DNA of 64,000 nucleotides from Idiomarina aquatica (GCF_003987185.1 NZ_PIPS01000001.1:992001-1056000); one strand, 5' to 3'; positions 28,731 through 37,080 are shown, counted from the stretch's first letter. Numbers and translations: made by a program. Notes: generated from the letters alone by a model not told the origin.

Positions 28731-29234
28731 TTAGTTTGGTGTGACAGTCACAGTGATTGTGTCACTGTAGTCACCCGCACGCTCATACCCTGTTGGAGCA
28801 GGAGATACAGTCAATGTCCGGCGGTGTAGGTCACCATTGGTGTTGTTACCTACCATGTTGCCGTTACCAGTCATTGAGTAGGGAGAAGTCAACGACACAC
28901 CTACTGCAGCGCCATGATCCATGGTGTATGGAATGAAGCCGGCTTGTGGATCGTTGTTAAGGGCAAGTACACCACCATTTTGAGAGCTGTAGGTGATGGT
29001 TGGCATCGCTGCGGTGTTACACCAGAAACCGATACCAAATCCTGCGGTAGCAACGCCATCCAAAGCGATAGTTTTTGATGGGCCACTGCTGTTATCGACT
29101 TTACACACTTTTTCTACGGTACCATTGACAGAGAAAGAAGTGGTGTCGGTGTTATTCATATCCATCTGTTCAGCTAACGCTGCGGTGGAGGTGAGTAAGC
29201 TAACAGCGATAAGTGTTTTTACTGAATTTTTCAT
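28731..29234 (-). CDS. Fimbrial major subunit (chaperone-usher pilin)
   Basis: A 167-residue exported protein with signal peptide (MKNSVKTLIAVSLLTSTAALAEQ). The mature part begins with a strand containing alternating hydrophobic residues (FSVNGTVEKVCKV), has two cysteines (VCKV and FWCNT) expected to form the pilin disulfide, and ends ERAGDYSDTITVTVTPN, the terminal beta strand of spore-coat-U/Csu-like and related pilins. It is the first gene of the operon, consistent with high expression. Two c-di-GMP riboswitches and a hairpin around the ribosome-binding site lie immediately upstream. Confidence 0.82.
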   Translation of the reverse strand: MKNSVKTLIAVSLLTSTAALAEQMDMNNTDTTSFSVNGTVEKVCKVDNSSGPSKTIALDGVATAGFGIGFWCNTAAMPTITYSSQNGGVLALNNDPQAGFIPYTMDHGAAVGVSLTSPYSMTGNGNMVGNNTNGDLHRRTLTVSPAPTGYERAGDYSDTITVTVTPN

Positions 29235-29237
29235 TGT

Positions 29238-29258
29238 TGCGAAATCCTAATTTTCGCA
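29238..29258 (-). promoter_or_regulatory. Hairpin with the pilin Shine-Dalgarno in its loop
   Basis: On the mRNA TGCGAAA and TTTCGCA form a 7-bp stem; the loop ATTAGGA contains the AGGA of the ribosome-binding site. The first bases of the stem are also the last bases of the proximal riboswitch, so folding of one may affect the other (inference). Confidence 0.6.
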
Positions 29259-29338
29259 GCCCGGCTATCTTAGAAACGACTCAGAATACTCTGAGACCCG
29301 TGGCTTTCCGTCCTCATCTCACGATGAGTTTGGCAGTT
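29256..29338 (-). ncRNA. Cyclic-di-GMP-I (GEMM) riboswitch, proximal copy
   Basis: Read on the minus strand the element has GCCAAAC, a hairpin ACTCATC-GTGA-GATGAG closed by a GNRA tetraloop, the joining segment GGACGGAAAGCC, ACGGGTCT, a variable hairpin, and the closing GATAGCCGGGCTGC. These are the conserved blocks of class I c-di-GMP riboswitches, including the tetraloop that docks on the second stem. It ends about 20 nt before the pilin start, next to the Shine-Dalgarno hairpin, with no terminator between, so control of translation is more likely than termination. Confidence 0.9.
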
Positions 29339-29360
29339 AAACAAAGTTAATTATTTAGCT

Positions 29361-29440
29361 GCAACCCGGCTATCTTCGCTTTTTCTTTTTAGAAGACCCG
29401 AAGCTTTCCGTCCCCACCTCGCGGTGGGTTTGGCTTACCT
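29361..29440 (-). ncRNA. Cyclic-di-GMP-I (GEMM) riboswitch, distal copy
   Basis: A second complete aptamer 22 nt upstream of the first: GTAAGCCAAACC, stem CCCACC-GCGA-GGTGGG with GNRA loop, GGACGGAAAGC, TTCGGGTCTTC, a variable A-rich arm, and GAAGATAGCCGGGTTGC. All positions that define the class in the proximal copy are shared, while hairpin sequences differ with pairing kept, indicating two functional aptamers rather than a fresh duplication. Confidence 0.9.
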
Positions 29441-29465
29441 GAAGTCACCGTTAGTGCCTTCAGGT
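29438..29465. repeat. 8-bp inverted repeat at the 5' edge of the tandem riboswitches
   Basis: ACCTGAAG and CTTCAGGT are perfect arms about 12 nt apart. One arm touches the 5' end of the distal aptamer, so it may be an extra outer hairpin of the leader RNA or an operator. Confidence 0.5.
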
Positions 29466-29581
29466 GACGAAATATTAATCAGCAATTTGCGATTCCGCCA
29501 GTAAGAAAATGAAGATTTTTTATAACAAATGGATAATATGTTGAATTTAAATTGAATTTTATTTACATAAAAACCTTACTA

Positions 29582-29595
29582 TTGATCTGGATCAA
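29582..29595. promoter_or_regulatory. Perfect FNR/ANR-type palindrome
   Basis: TTGATCTGGATCAA matches TTGAT-N4-ATCAA exactly. It lies about 145 bp upstream of the distal riboswitch on the side where the fimbrial promoter must be; the other neighbour is the 3' end of cusA. Oxygen control of the fimbrial operon is a testable inference. Confidence 0.6.
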
Positions 29596-29638
29596 AACAA
29601 ACTACACCCCCTCTGTAGCCTATAGTAGACAGGCTTCC

Positions 29639-29841
29639 GCGGTGAACACAACGTTTTTTCTCACCGCTGAGCGCGCTAAGAACCGCGGAGAAAACCTTTT
29701 TAATGGAACACCCGTTTGTTTGGGTTTGGTTGTTGGTACGGGTTTTGTGCCCATCACCCGTACCGGTGGTCATAACGTCCGAAGGTTTTGATGTTTTAAC
29801 AATAAAACCTCTGCGCTCTCCGCGCTCTTCGCGGTGAACAT
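29639..29841. repeat. Non-coding stretch with inverted repeats downstream of cusA
   Basis: Rest of the 610-bp gap between the pilin and cusA genes. It contains GCGGTGA…TCACCGC (29639-29667), GGTACGGG…CCCGTACC (29735-29764), and a stretch CTCTGCGCTCTCCGCG…TTCGCGGTGAAC near the cusA end that resembles, on the opposite strand, the TCACCGCTGAGCGCG…CCGCGGAG part. No convincing gene is seen. Confidence 0.6.
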
Positions 29842-29844
29842 GCG

Positions 29845-32800
29845 CTACTTCCAGCGTAAATAAAACACAGCCGGAATCAACAGCATGGATACCAGCGGAG
29901 CGAGGATCATCCCGCCCACCATAGGTGCTGCTATCCGTTGCATAACTTCGTTACCAATACCGCTGCCGAGCATGATCGGCAATAGCCCGATAACAATGGT
30001 AGCCACCGTCATTGCCTTAGGTCGTACTCGCAACACCGCCCCTTCCTCAATCGCAGCCTGCAATTGCGGGCGCTGCTGACCCACGCCTTTCCAGGCGTTA
30101 TTCAGATACAGCAACATCACCACACCAAATTCGGCGGCAACCCCGGCCAACGCAATCATGCCCACGATCACCGCCAGTGACAGGTTGTAATCCAGCCAAT
30201 ACAGCAGCCATAAACTGCCGGTCAACGCCAGCGGTAATGTCGCAATCACCAGCAATGCCTGCCCCATCGAACGGAAGGTCAAGTAGAGCAAAATCACGAT
30301 CAAGGCCAATGTCAGCGGAATGATCTCTTTTAAATCCGCCTCGACTTGTTGCATGGACTCAAACTGCCCGGTCCAGCTCCAGCTATAGCCCGTTGGCAAT
30401 GACAACTGCGCCAGCTCATCGCTGACGGCAGCAATGTAATCACTGACCGTCACGCCTTTCGCCGGTTCGATAAAGATCCAGCTACTGAGCCGCGCATTTT
30501 CACTTTTTAATACCGCCGGCCCGGACGTTAAATCAATCTCAGCAACATCGGACAGTGTCAGCCAACGACCGTCAGCCGAGCGGATCGGTAACTCACGTAA
30601 CTTATCGATATGATCCCGTGTCTCGCGCGGGTACCGAAGGTTAATCGGAAAGCGCTCGTTGCCCTGTACCGAGGTGGCAATATTACTGCCGCCGACGGCC
30701 TGCATTAAATGCTGCTGAATATCCGTCTGTGATAAGCCAAATCGGGCCGCTTCGCGCAGTTTAGGCAATACTTCGATATAGCGTCCGTCGGCCGCGCGTT
30801 CGGCGATCACCGAGCCGGTTTCCGGTAACTCCGCCAGTACCCCTTCAATGTCGGTCGCCAGTTTCTGAATGCGGGCAAACTCGGCACCGCTTACCTTGAT
30901 CGCCAACGGCGTTTTAACGCCGGTAGCAAGCATTTCGATGCGCGTCCGGATCGGCATCACCCAGGCATTGGTCAAACCCGGAATCTGCACCATCGCATCG
31001 AGCTCATCCATCACGTCATCAATGGTTTTCCCTGCCGGCCACTGTTCTTCCGGCGTTAACGTGATGCTGGTCTCAATCATCGTTAACGGCGCGGGATCGG
31101 TGGCTGTGTCCGCCCGCCCAATCTTACCAAACACCCGTTTTACCTGCGGATGCTGAGCAATCAGTGCATCGGTCTGCTGGAGCAGTTCACTGGCCTCGTT
31201 CACGCTAATGCCCGGTAACGTGGTCGGCATGTACATGAGGTCACCTTCATACAATGGCGGCATCAGTTCATAGTCTAATTTTTGCCACGGATACCAGGCC
31301 GACGCCGTGATGCCGATACACAGCACAATCAGCAATTTGGGCCAGCGCAACGTCATGTTCAGCAACGGCCGATACAGCCAAATCAGCAATCGCGTCAACG
31401 GGTTACCGGTTTCCGCCGGGATTTTTCCCCGCACCAGTAACGCTATCAATACCGGGATCAACGTCACTGCCAGTACCGATGCGGCACCCATCGCCAATGT
31501 CTTGGTGTAAGCCAGCGGTTCGAATAAGCGCCCTTGTTGCCCTTGGAGGGCAAAAACCGGAATGAAGCTTACGGTTATCACCAACAGCGAGAAAAATAGC
31601 GATGGCCCGACTTCCGAACAGGCATCGGTGATCAAACGCCAGCGTTGCGCACCTTGCGCCGGTTTATCGTCATTTTGTTGCTGGTAATGATGCAAGTGCT
31701 TATGGGCGTTTTCTATCATCACAATGGCCGCGTCAACCAACGCCCCTATCGCAATCGCAATACCGCCCAAACTCATGATGTTGGCACTAATGCCCAAGCC
31801 ATTCATGATCCAGATCGCCAACAATACCGACAGCGGCAGGCTGACCACCGCCACCAACGCGGAACGCGCATGCCAGAGGAACAGGAAGCAAACAATGGCC
31901 ACCAGCGCCATCTCTTCGATCAGTTTGGTGGTCAGGTTATCTACCGAAGCCTGTATCAGTTCCGATCGATCATAGGTGGTCACCAGCTCAACACCTTCCG
32001 GCAAGCCCTGCTGCAATTGTTCGAGCTTGGCTTTGACGTTGTCGATGGTTTGCAAGGCATTAGCACCGTAGCGCATCACCACAATGCCGCCGACCACTTC
32101 ACCATCACCATCAAGTTCAGCGACACCACGTCGCACTTGTGGTCCCAGCCGCACATCGGCAATGTCTTCCAGTAGCAGCACACCGTCGTTGGCGGAAGCC
32201 TTCAGCAACGGCAATTGCCGCAGATCCTCAATGGACTGCAGGTAACCAAGACCCCTTACCATATACTCGGCTTCGGCCATTTCGACCACCGAACCGCCGA
32301 CTTCCGAATTGGCTTGCTGTATGGCCTGTTCAACGTCGGTTAATGACAGCTGATATTGGTGCAACGTGCGCGGGTCAACAACCACCTGATAGGTCTCAAC
32401 CATACCGCCCACCCGGGCAACTTCCGCGACGCCTTCAACGCTCTGCAATTCCTGCTGCAAAAACCAGTTCTGTAAACGCGTCAACTCGCCCAGGTTGTGT
32501 TGACCGCTGTGGTCGACCAGCGCGTACTGATAAATCCAGCCAACCCCGGTTGCATCGGGTCCAAGGCTTGGTTGTACCGCCTCTGGTAACTGGCTTTGCG
32601 CCTGATCCAGGTATTCGATGACCCGGCTACGGGCCCAGTAAGGGTCGGTGCCTTCCTCAAAGATGACGTAAACGTAAGAGTCGCCGAAAAATGAGAAGCC
32701 CCGTACCGACTTGGTATTGGGGACAGACAACATCACACTCGACAATGGATAGGTCACTTGCTCTTCGACCACGGCCGGCGCCTGCCCCGGGTAACTGGTC

Positions 32801-32949
32801 TTAACAATCACCTGGACGTCGGACAAATCCGGAATCGCATCCAGCTTAGTCTGTTGCAACGACTTCCAGGCTAAAAAACTTAACGCTGCAAAGAGCAGCA
32901 GCACCAGCATCGAGTTACGCAACGATGCCTGAATGATCCGCGTTAACAT
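29845..32949 (-). CDS. cusA: Heavy-metal efflux RND permease (CusA/CzcA family)
   Basis: A 1034-residue RND permease. The start MLTRIIQASLRNSMLVLLLF, the ALGYLQSIEDL region, MSLGGIAIAIGALVDAAIVMIENAHKHL with the helix-4 Asp, and FLSL-free second half with GVVMLLYLNNAW are those of the heavy-metal branch, here with three Met-containing segments (GGMVETYQVVV, YMPTTLPGISVNEA, VMPIRTRIEMLATGVKTPL) typical of the Cu/Ag subgroup. It pumps monovalent copper or silver out through CusB; zinc/cobalt export is the alternative. The CusB stop overlaps its start. No outer-membrane factor lies next to it. Confidence 0.92.
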   Translation of the reverse strand: MLTRIIQASLRNSMLVLLLFAALSFLAWKSLQQTKLDAIPDLSDVQVIVKTSYPGQAPAVVEEQVTYPLSSVMLSVPNTKSVRGFSFFGDSYVYVIFEEGTDPYWARSRVIEYLDQAQSQLPEAVQPSLGPDATGVGWIYQYALVDHSGQHNLGELTRLQNWFLQQELQSVEGVAEVARVGGMVETYQVVVDPRTLHQYQLSLTDVEQAIQQANSEVGGSVVEMAEAEYMVRGLGYLQSIEDLRQLPLLKASANDGVLLLEDIADVRLGPQVRRGVAELDGDGEVVGGIVVMRYGANALQTIDNVKAKLEQLQQGLPEGVELVTTYDRSELIQASVDNLTTKLIEEMALVAIVCFLFLWHARSALVAVVSLPLSVLLAIWIMNGLGISANIMSLGGIAIAIGALVDAAIVMIENAHKHLHHYQQQNDDKPAQGAQRWRLITDACSEVGPSLFFSLLVITVSFIPVFALQGQQGRLFEPLAYTKTLAMGAASVLAVTLIPVLIALLVRGKIPAETGNPLTRLLIWLYRPLLNMTLRWPKLLIVLCIGITASAWYPWQKLDYELMPPLYEGDLMYMPTTLPGISVNEASELLQQTDALIAQHPQVKRVFGKIGRADTATDPAPLTMIETSITLTPEEQWPAGKTIDDVMDELDAMVQIPGLTNAWVMPIRTRIEMLATGVKTPLAIKVSGAEFARIQKLATDIEGVLAELPETGSVIAERAADGRYIEVLPKLREAARFGLSQTDIQQHLMQAVGGSNIATSVQGNERFPINLRYPRETRDHIDKLRELPIRSADGRWLTLSDVAEIDLTSGPAVLKSENARLSSWIFIEPAKGVTVSDYIAAVSDELAQLSLPTGYSWSWTGQFESMQQVEADLKEIIPLTLALIVILLYLTFRSMGQALLVIATLPLALTGSLWLLYWLDYNLSLAVIVGMIALAGVAAEFGVVMLLYLNNAWKGVGQQRPQLQAAIEEGAVLRVRPKAMTVATIVIGLLPIMLGSGIGNEVMQRIAAPMVGGMILAPLVSMLLIPAVFYLRWK

Positions 32950-34268
32950 CAGTGGCCTCCGTGGTCATGTTGCATCGCTGGCATTGCCTCAGCATCCGGC
33001 TGCAGGCCCCGTAATGACGCTTCCGAATCGAGTAGAAACTGGCCGTTGGTGACCACACGCTCGCCTTCCTGAAGACCTTCCCGGATAACGATATCATCAC
33101 CAATACGCAAACCCGTCGTGACTTTTCGCACGGCAAACGCCTGTTCATTCGTCTGCACGATGACACGGTTATTTTTTTGCGTCTGGATCAGGCTTTTCAC
33201 CGGGATAACTAAAGCGTTCTCGATAGTATCCAGCTCGATACGGCCGCTCGCCCAAATGCCCTCGCGCAAGTTATCGATGGACGCATCAACCGGAACCCGG
33301 GCGGTTATCGTTTGTGTGCGCTGGTCAACTTGCGGGTAAAGATAATCAATGCGGTTCATCCAGTGGCCGTCAATTTGTTCCGAGCTAAGGTGTACCATTT
33401 GCCCGACAGCGAGCTGATCGGCATAACGTACCGGCACATCCAGCATAAACCACAGCTGCTCGTCACCACTGATGGTCATCAACTCAAGTCCGGGATTAAC
33501 GTACATACCTTGCTGGATATTGAGCTCCGTCACATAACCGGACTTTGGTGCGAAATAATCCACCTCGTAGCGCGTCTCGCCACTTTTCTCCAATTGCGCG
33601 ATCTGCGCCTCGGTCATACCCAGCAGCCGCAATCGCTGCTGGCCACGTTGCTTGAACTGTTGCTGACGCTGCGAGTTACCCACTTGCGCCAACGAGTTTA
33701 GTAATTGCAGATAGTCATCCTGTGCCACCACCAGGTCCGGTGCGTAAACACGATACAGTTTGTCGCCTTTATCCACCCACTGGCCTTCGATGTCGGCGTA
33801 TAACTCTTCGACCCAACCTTCTGCACGAGCGTGCACGTGGTATTTGGCAGACTGTTGCCAGCTCACTTGTGCTTGCGCCGAGATACTGGGGGTGACGTTT
33901 TTACGTTCAACCACAGCGGTCGTTACCCGTAGCGCCTGCTGCTGTTTCACCGGCACCGTAAAATCTCGCGAGCGATCCGTATCCGACTCTGACCTCTCGC
34001 TCATGTCATTGGACGGTTGCTGCGATTGCGGCCGTGCTTCCGTTTTCTTCTGAACCAAGTCCATGCCACAGATTGGGCACGTACCGGGTTCGTCTTTCAC
34101 TATTTGGCTGTGCATCGGACACACGTATTGCACATCGTCCTCGTTAAAGGGGTCGTTGTCAGTGCTTTGCTGATGCTGATGTTGACTGTGGTCCTGAGCT
34201 AACGCAAGCGGCGCGCTAACCGTAGAAAGCAGCGCCAACAGCGTCAACGCTAACAATAAAACTCGCAT
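32949..34268 (-). CDS. cusB: Heavy-metal RND periplasmic adaptor with N-terminal metal-binding domain (CusB family)
   Basis: A 439-residue membrane-fusion protein with a Sec signal peptide (…LSTVSAPLALAQD). It begins with His-rich text (HSQHQHQQ) and a heavy-metal-binding domain VQYVCPMHSQIVKDEPGTCPICGMDL (shown in two pieces: YVCPMHSQI, CPICGMDLV) at about residues 48-72, then the adaptor core and a His-rich end (MPAMQHDHGGH). Metal delivery to CusA is known for the family. The start is 43 bp after the small Cys-rich protein gene, suggesting one operon. Confidence 0.9.
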   Translation of the reverse strand: MRVLLLALTLLALLSTVSAPLALAQDHSQHQHQQSTDNDPFNEDDVQYVCPMHSQIVKDEPGTCPICGMDLVQKKTEARPQSQQPSNDMSERSESDTDRSRDFTVPVKQQQALRVTTAVVERKNVTPSISAQAQVSWQQSAKYHVHARAEGWVEELYADIEGQWVDKGDKLYRVYAPDLVVAQDDYLQLLNSLAQVGNSQRQQQFKQRGQQRLRLLGMTEAQIAQLEKSGETRYEVDYFAPKSGYVTELNIQQGMYVNPGLELMTISGDEQLWFMLDVPVRYADQLAVGQMVHLSSEQIDGHWMNRIDYLYPQVDQRTQTITARVPVDASIDNLREGIWASGRIELDTIENALVIPVKSLIQTQKNNRVIVQTNEQAFAVRKVTTGLRIGDDIVIREGLQEGERVVTNGQFLLDSEASLRGLQPDAEAMPAMQHDHGGH

Positions 34269-34310
34269 GGTATTCCACCTTCTGATTGTGCATAAAAAAC
34301 GTACTTCGGG

Positions 34311-34667
34311 TTATGCAACCATCAATTTCGGTGGACGAATAAGACGTTCATTGCGCTGCCAGAGGGCCATCTCGCGACGCTCAAACAGGGTAAAGAATGA
34401 TGTTGAGGGGAATTGGGTCAGTAAACTGACTAAGCCAATTTGGCCAGCACAGTGTTGTTCACAATGCTGGCAAAATGAGCTTTCTTGTTCGCACGAGGCG
34501 GACATCGTTGCTTGCTCGGCCTCGTCACAGCAGTCATGCGATTCGCCGACCTCCTGAGACATAACACTTACGGTATCTGCCATTGGCATAGCGTGCATTG
34601 CCGGCGAGGAAAAGCTCCCCGCCAGCAGCGCCACAATCAATGTCAAAACAACCGTAAGTGTTTTCAT
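34311..34667 (-). CDS. Small exported Cys/His-rich protein, possibly CopL-like
   Basis: A 118-residue protein with a signal peptide (MKTLTVVLTLIVALLAGSFSSPAMHAM). The mature part has MPMADTVSVM and a cysteine/histidine cluster SHDCCDEAEQ…CEQESSFCQHCEQHCAG with eight Cys, followed by a basic tail. This composition fits periplasmic metal-binding leader proteins of copper operons (CopL- or DUF2946-type), but I cannot assign a family firmly. It precedes cusB on the same strand, so a role in copper or silver handling is inferred. It begins 22 bp behind pepO. Confidence 0.6.
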   Translation of the reverse strand: MKTLTVVLTLIVALLAGSFSSPAMHAMPMADTVSVMSQEVGESHDCCDEAEQATMSASCEQESSFCQHCEQHCAGQIGLVSLLTQFPSTSFFTLFERREMALWQRNERLIRPPKLMVA

Positions 34668-34689
34668 AGTCGTTAGTCTAACAGAGCGC

Positions 34690-36768
34690 TTACCAAATCG
34701 TCACGCGATTTTCCGGCGCCACGTACAGCTCGTCACCCTGCTTCACCTCAAAGGCTTCGTAGAAAGCCGGAACGTTCACCACGGTACCGTTAACACGGTA
34801 CTCGGCCGGTGAATGCGGATCACTCATGACTTGCTCGCGGATCGCGTCTTCGCGGTACTTACCACGCCATACCTGCGCCCAACCGATAAAGACACGTTGT
34901 TCGCCGGTAAAGCCATCCAGTTCCGGTGCCGGTTCGCCGTTGAGCGATTTTTTATACGCTTCATAAGCGATGGTTAAGCCGGCCAGGTCACCGATGTTTT
35001 CACCCAGCGTCAGGTCGCCGTTAATGTTCAGACCTTCAATCGGCTCGTATTGGCTAAACTGTTCAGACAACTGCTGACCACGCTCATCAAAGGCTTCACG
35101 ATCGGCATCGGTCCACCAGCTTTCCAGGTTACCATCGCCATCGTATTTAGAGCCCTGGTCGTCAAAGCCGTGACCCATCTCGTGGCCGATAACCGCGCCA
35201 ATACCGCCGTAGTTGACCGCCATTTCTGCGTTCATATCAAAGAACGGAGGCTGCAAAATACCGGCCGGGAAGACGATTTCATTACGTACCGGGCTGTAAT
35301 AGGCGTTCACCGTCTGTGGCGTCATACCCCAGTCTTCTTCATCAACAGGACCACCGATTTTGGCGATTTCTTCCTGATAGTTGAATTCTGCGTAGGCTTT
35401 GTAGTTACCGACCAGATCGGTTGCCGAAATTTGCAGATCGCTGTAGTCGCGCCACTCGTTCGGATAACCCACTTTCGGATCGAACTTAGCCAGTTTGTCT
35501 AAGGCTTTTTCCTTGGTCTCGTCGGTCATCCACTCAAGGTTGCGAATCGATTCTCCATAGGCTTCACGCAAGTTTTCGATCAACACTTCCATTTTCTGCT
35601 TGGCTTCCGGCGGGAAGTATTCTTTCACATAAACTTGCCCCAGTACTTCGCCCAGGATGCCGTTAGTGGCGTCAACACCGCGCTTCCAGCGTGGTTCTTG
35701 TTCAGGGATACCGCGCAGCGTTGAGCCATAGAAGGCGAACCGGCGCTCACCGAACTCTTCACTCAGGATGGGGGCGGCATCGTTAACCATGCGGAAACTT
35801 AAATAGTCTTTCCAGGTTTGCAAATCAACGTCGGTAAACAACTCACCAAACGCTTCAAAATACGACGGCTGACGAATGACCATAGCCTCTACGTCGCTCA
35901 ATCCTGCCGTTTCTACCCAAGCCGAGAAATCAAAATCACCCAGCATGTCGGCAACTTCTGCTACGGTCTTTTTGTTATAGGTTTTATCGGCATTGCGGCT
36001 TTCGACCCGTGACCATTGAATTTCAGCCAGTTGGGTTTCTAACTTCAGGATGCGTTCTGCCGCCGCTTCCGCATCTGCCACACCGGCCATCGCCAGAATG
36101 TCAGCGGCGTAGTCCTGGTAAGCATTACGGAATTCTTCGAATTTCTCATCGTCTTTCAAGTAGTAATCGCGATCCGGCAGACCCAGGCCCGATTGTGACA
36201 CGTACATCGCATTGACTTGCGGATCTTTGGCATCCGGATAAACATAAAAGCCAAACGGTGTTGAGACACTTTGGCGACTGAAACGCGCCATATGTTCGGC
36301 GACTGCAGAGTGACTGTCCAGCGCGGCAATGGCATCCAGGTCGCTTTGGATCGGCTTAACACCCAACTCATTCAGTGTTTCGACGTCCATGTACGCGTTG
36401 AAGAAATCACCGACTTTGCGCTCATTAGAACCCGCTTCCGGGTTTGAATTAGCGGCCTTTTCAATGATGTCACGTAAGCGCTTCTGGTTCTGTTCACGCA
36501 AATCGTAGAACGCACCAATCGAAGAGCGATCGGAAGGAATTTCTGTGCGCTCAATCCAGGCACCGTTCACATGACGATACAAATCGTTCTGTGGCTTAAC
36601 ACTGTGGTCAAAGTTCTCTAAAAAGACACCGGACGACAACTGTTGTTGTTGCTGTTGCTCGGCACTCGCCTGTTGGTTGTTCTCATTTTGCGCTTGTTGT
36701 GGTGAACAGGCTGACAACGCCAGCGCCATTGATACACTGGCAGCGACAGTAGCTAATTTCAGTTTCAT
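34690..36768 (-). CDS. pepO: M13 family zinc metallopeptidase, lipoprotein (PepO-like)
   Basis: A 692-residue endopeptidase of the neprilysin family. The N-terminus ends in the lipobox LSAC, followed by a Gln-rich spacer, so it is an envelope lipoprotein. The zinc motif HEMGH is at residues 529-533, preceded by NAYYSPVRNEIVFPAGI (substrate-binding NAYY) and followed by GENIGDLAGL, whose Glu is the third ligand. It cleaves peptides in the periplasm or at the surface. The gene lies 24 bp behind the ferritin-like gene and 22 bp before the copL-like gene. Confidence 0.93.
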   Translation of the reverse strand: MKLKLATVAASVSMALALSACSPQQAQNENNQQASAEQQQQQQLSSGVFLENFDHSVKPQNDLYRHVNGAWIERTEIPSDRSSIGAFYDLREQNQKRLRDIIEKAANSNPEAGSNERKVGDFFNAYMDVETLNELGVKPIQSDLDAIAALDSHSAVAEHMARFSRQSVSTPFGFYVYPDAKDPQVNAMYVSQSGLGLPDRDYYLKDDEKFEEFRNAYQDYAADILAMAGVADAEAAAERILKLETQLAEIQWSRVESRNADKTYNKKTVAEVADMLGDFDFSAWVETAGLSDVEAMVIRQPSYFEAFGELFTDVDLQTWKDYLSFRMVNDAAPILSEEFGERRFAFYGSTLRGIPEQEPRWKRGVDATNGILGEVLGQVYVKEYFPPEAKQKMEVLIENLREAYGESIRNLEWMTDETKEKALDKLAKFDPKVGYPNEWRDYSDLQISATDLVGNYKAYAEFNYQEEIAKIGGPVDEEDWGMTPQTVNAYYSPVRNEIVFPAGILQPPFFDMNAEMAVNYGGIGAVIGHEMGHGFDDQGSKYDGDGNLESWWTDADREAFDERGQQLSEQFSQYEPIEGLNINGDLTLGENIGDLAGLTIAYEAYKKSLNGEPAPELDGFTGEQRVFIGWAQVWRGKYREDAIREQVMSDPHSPAEYRVNGTVVNVPAFYEAFEVKQGDELYVAPENRVTIW

Positions 36769-36792
36769 TATGTTTTCCCTGGTTTTCTTGTT

Positions 36793-37080
36793 CTAATCGT
36801 GTTTTAAGGATTTATCCGTAAACAAATAGTCTTTTAGCTCTTCATCAAACTTCGGATCTTTACGTCGGATCCACTCCAACATCATCGCCGCATGCTCTTT
36901 TTCCTCATCGCGGTTATGAACTAACACCGCTTTAAGTTCTTCGTCCTTGCACACGTCGATACGTTGGTTGTACCAATCGACCGCTTCCAGCTCCTCCATC
37001 AGTGAAATGATGGCTCGGTGCATGTCACGCGTTTCGTCGGATAACAGCTCGTAGGGTTCGTGGTATCCTTCGTTGGCCAT
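36793..37080 (-). CDS. Encapsulated-ferritin-type (EncFtn) ferritin-like protein
   Basis: A 95-residue protein of two helices. It begins NEGYHEPYELLSDETRDMHR, has the ligand cluster EELEAVDWY (Glu29, 30, 32, Trp36) and RDEEKEHAAMMLEW (Glu59, 60, 62, His63), the ferroxidase residues of the EncFtn family, whose members form a ring and oxidise iron. In several bacteria these proteins are loaded into encapsulin shells, but no encapsulin gene is visible here and the tail DYLFTDKSLKHD resembles a cargo peptide only weakly. It likely starts the unit with pepO. Confidence 0.88.
   Translation of the reverse strand: MANEGYHEPYELLSDETRDMHRAIISLMEELEAVDWYNQRIDVCKDEELKAVLVHNRDEEKEHAAMMLEWIRRKDPKFDEELKDYLFTDKSLKHD

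Noticed and set aside
29552-29791. 79-codon ORF in the gap between pilin and cusA
   Set aside because: No Shine-Dalgarno, overlaps the FNR palindrome and inverted repeats, and has no recognisable feature.
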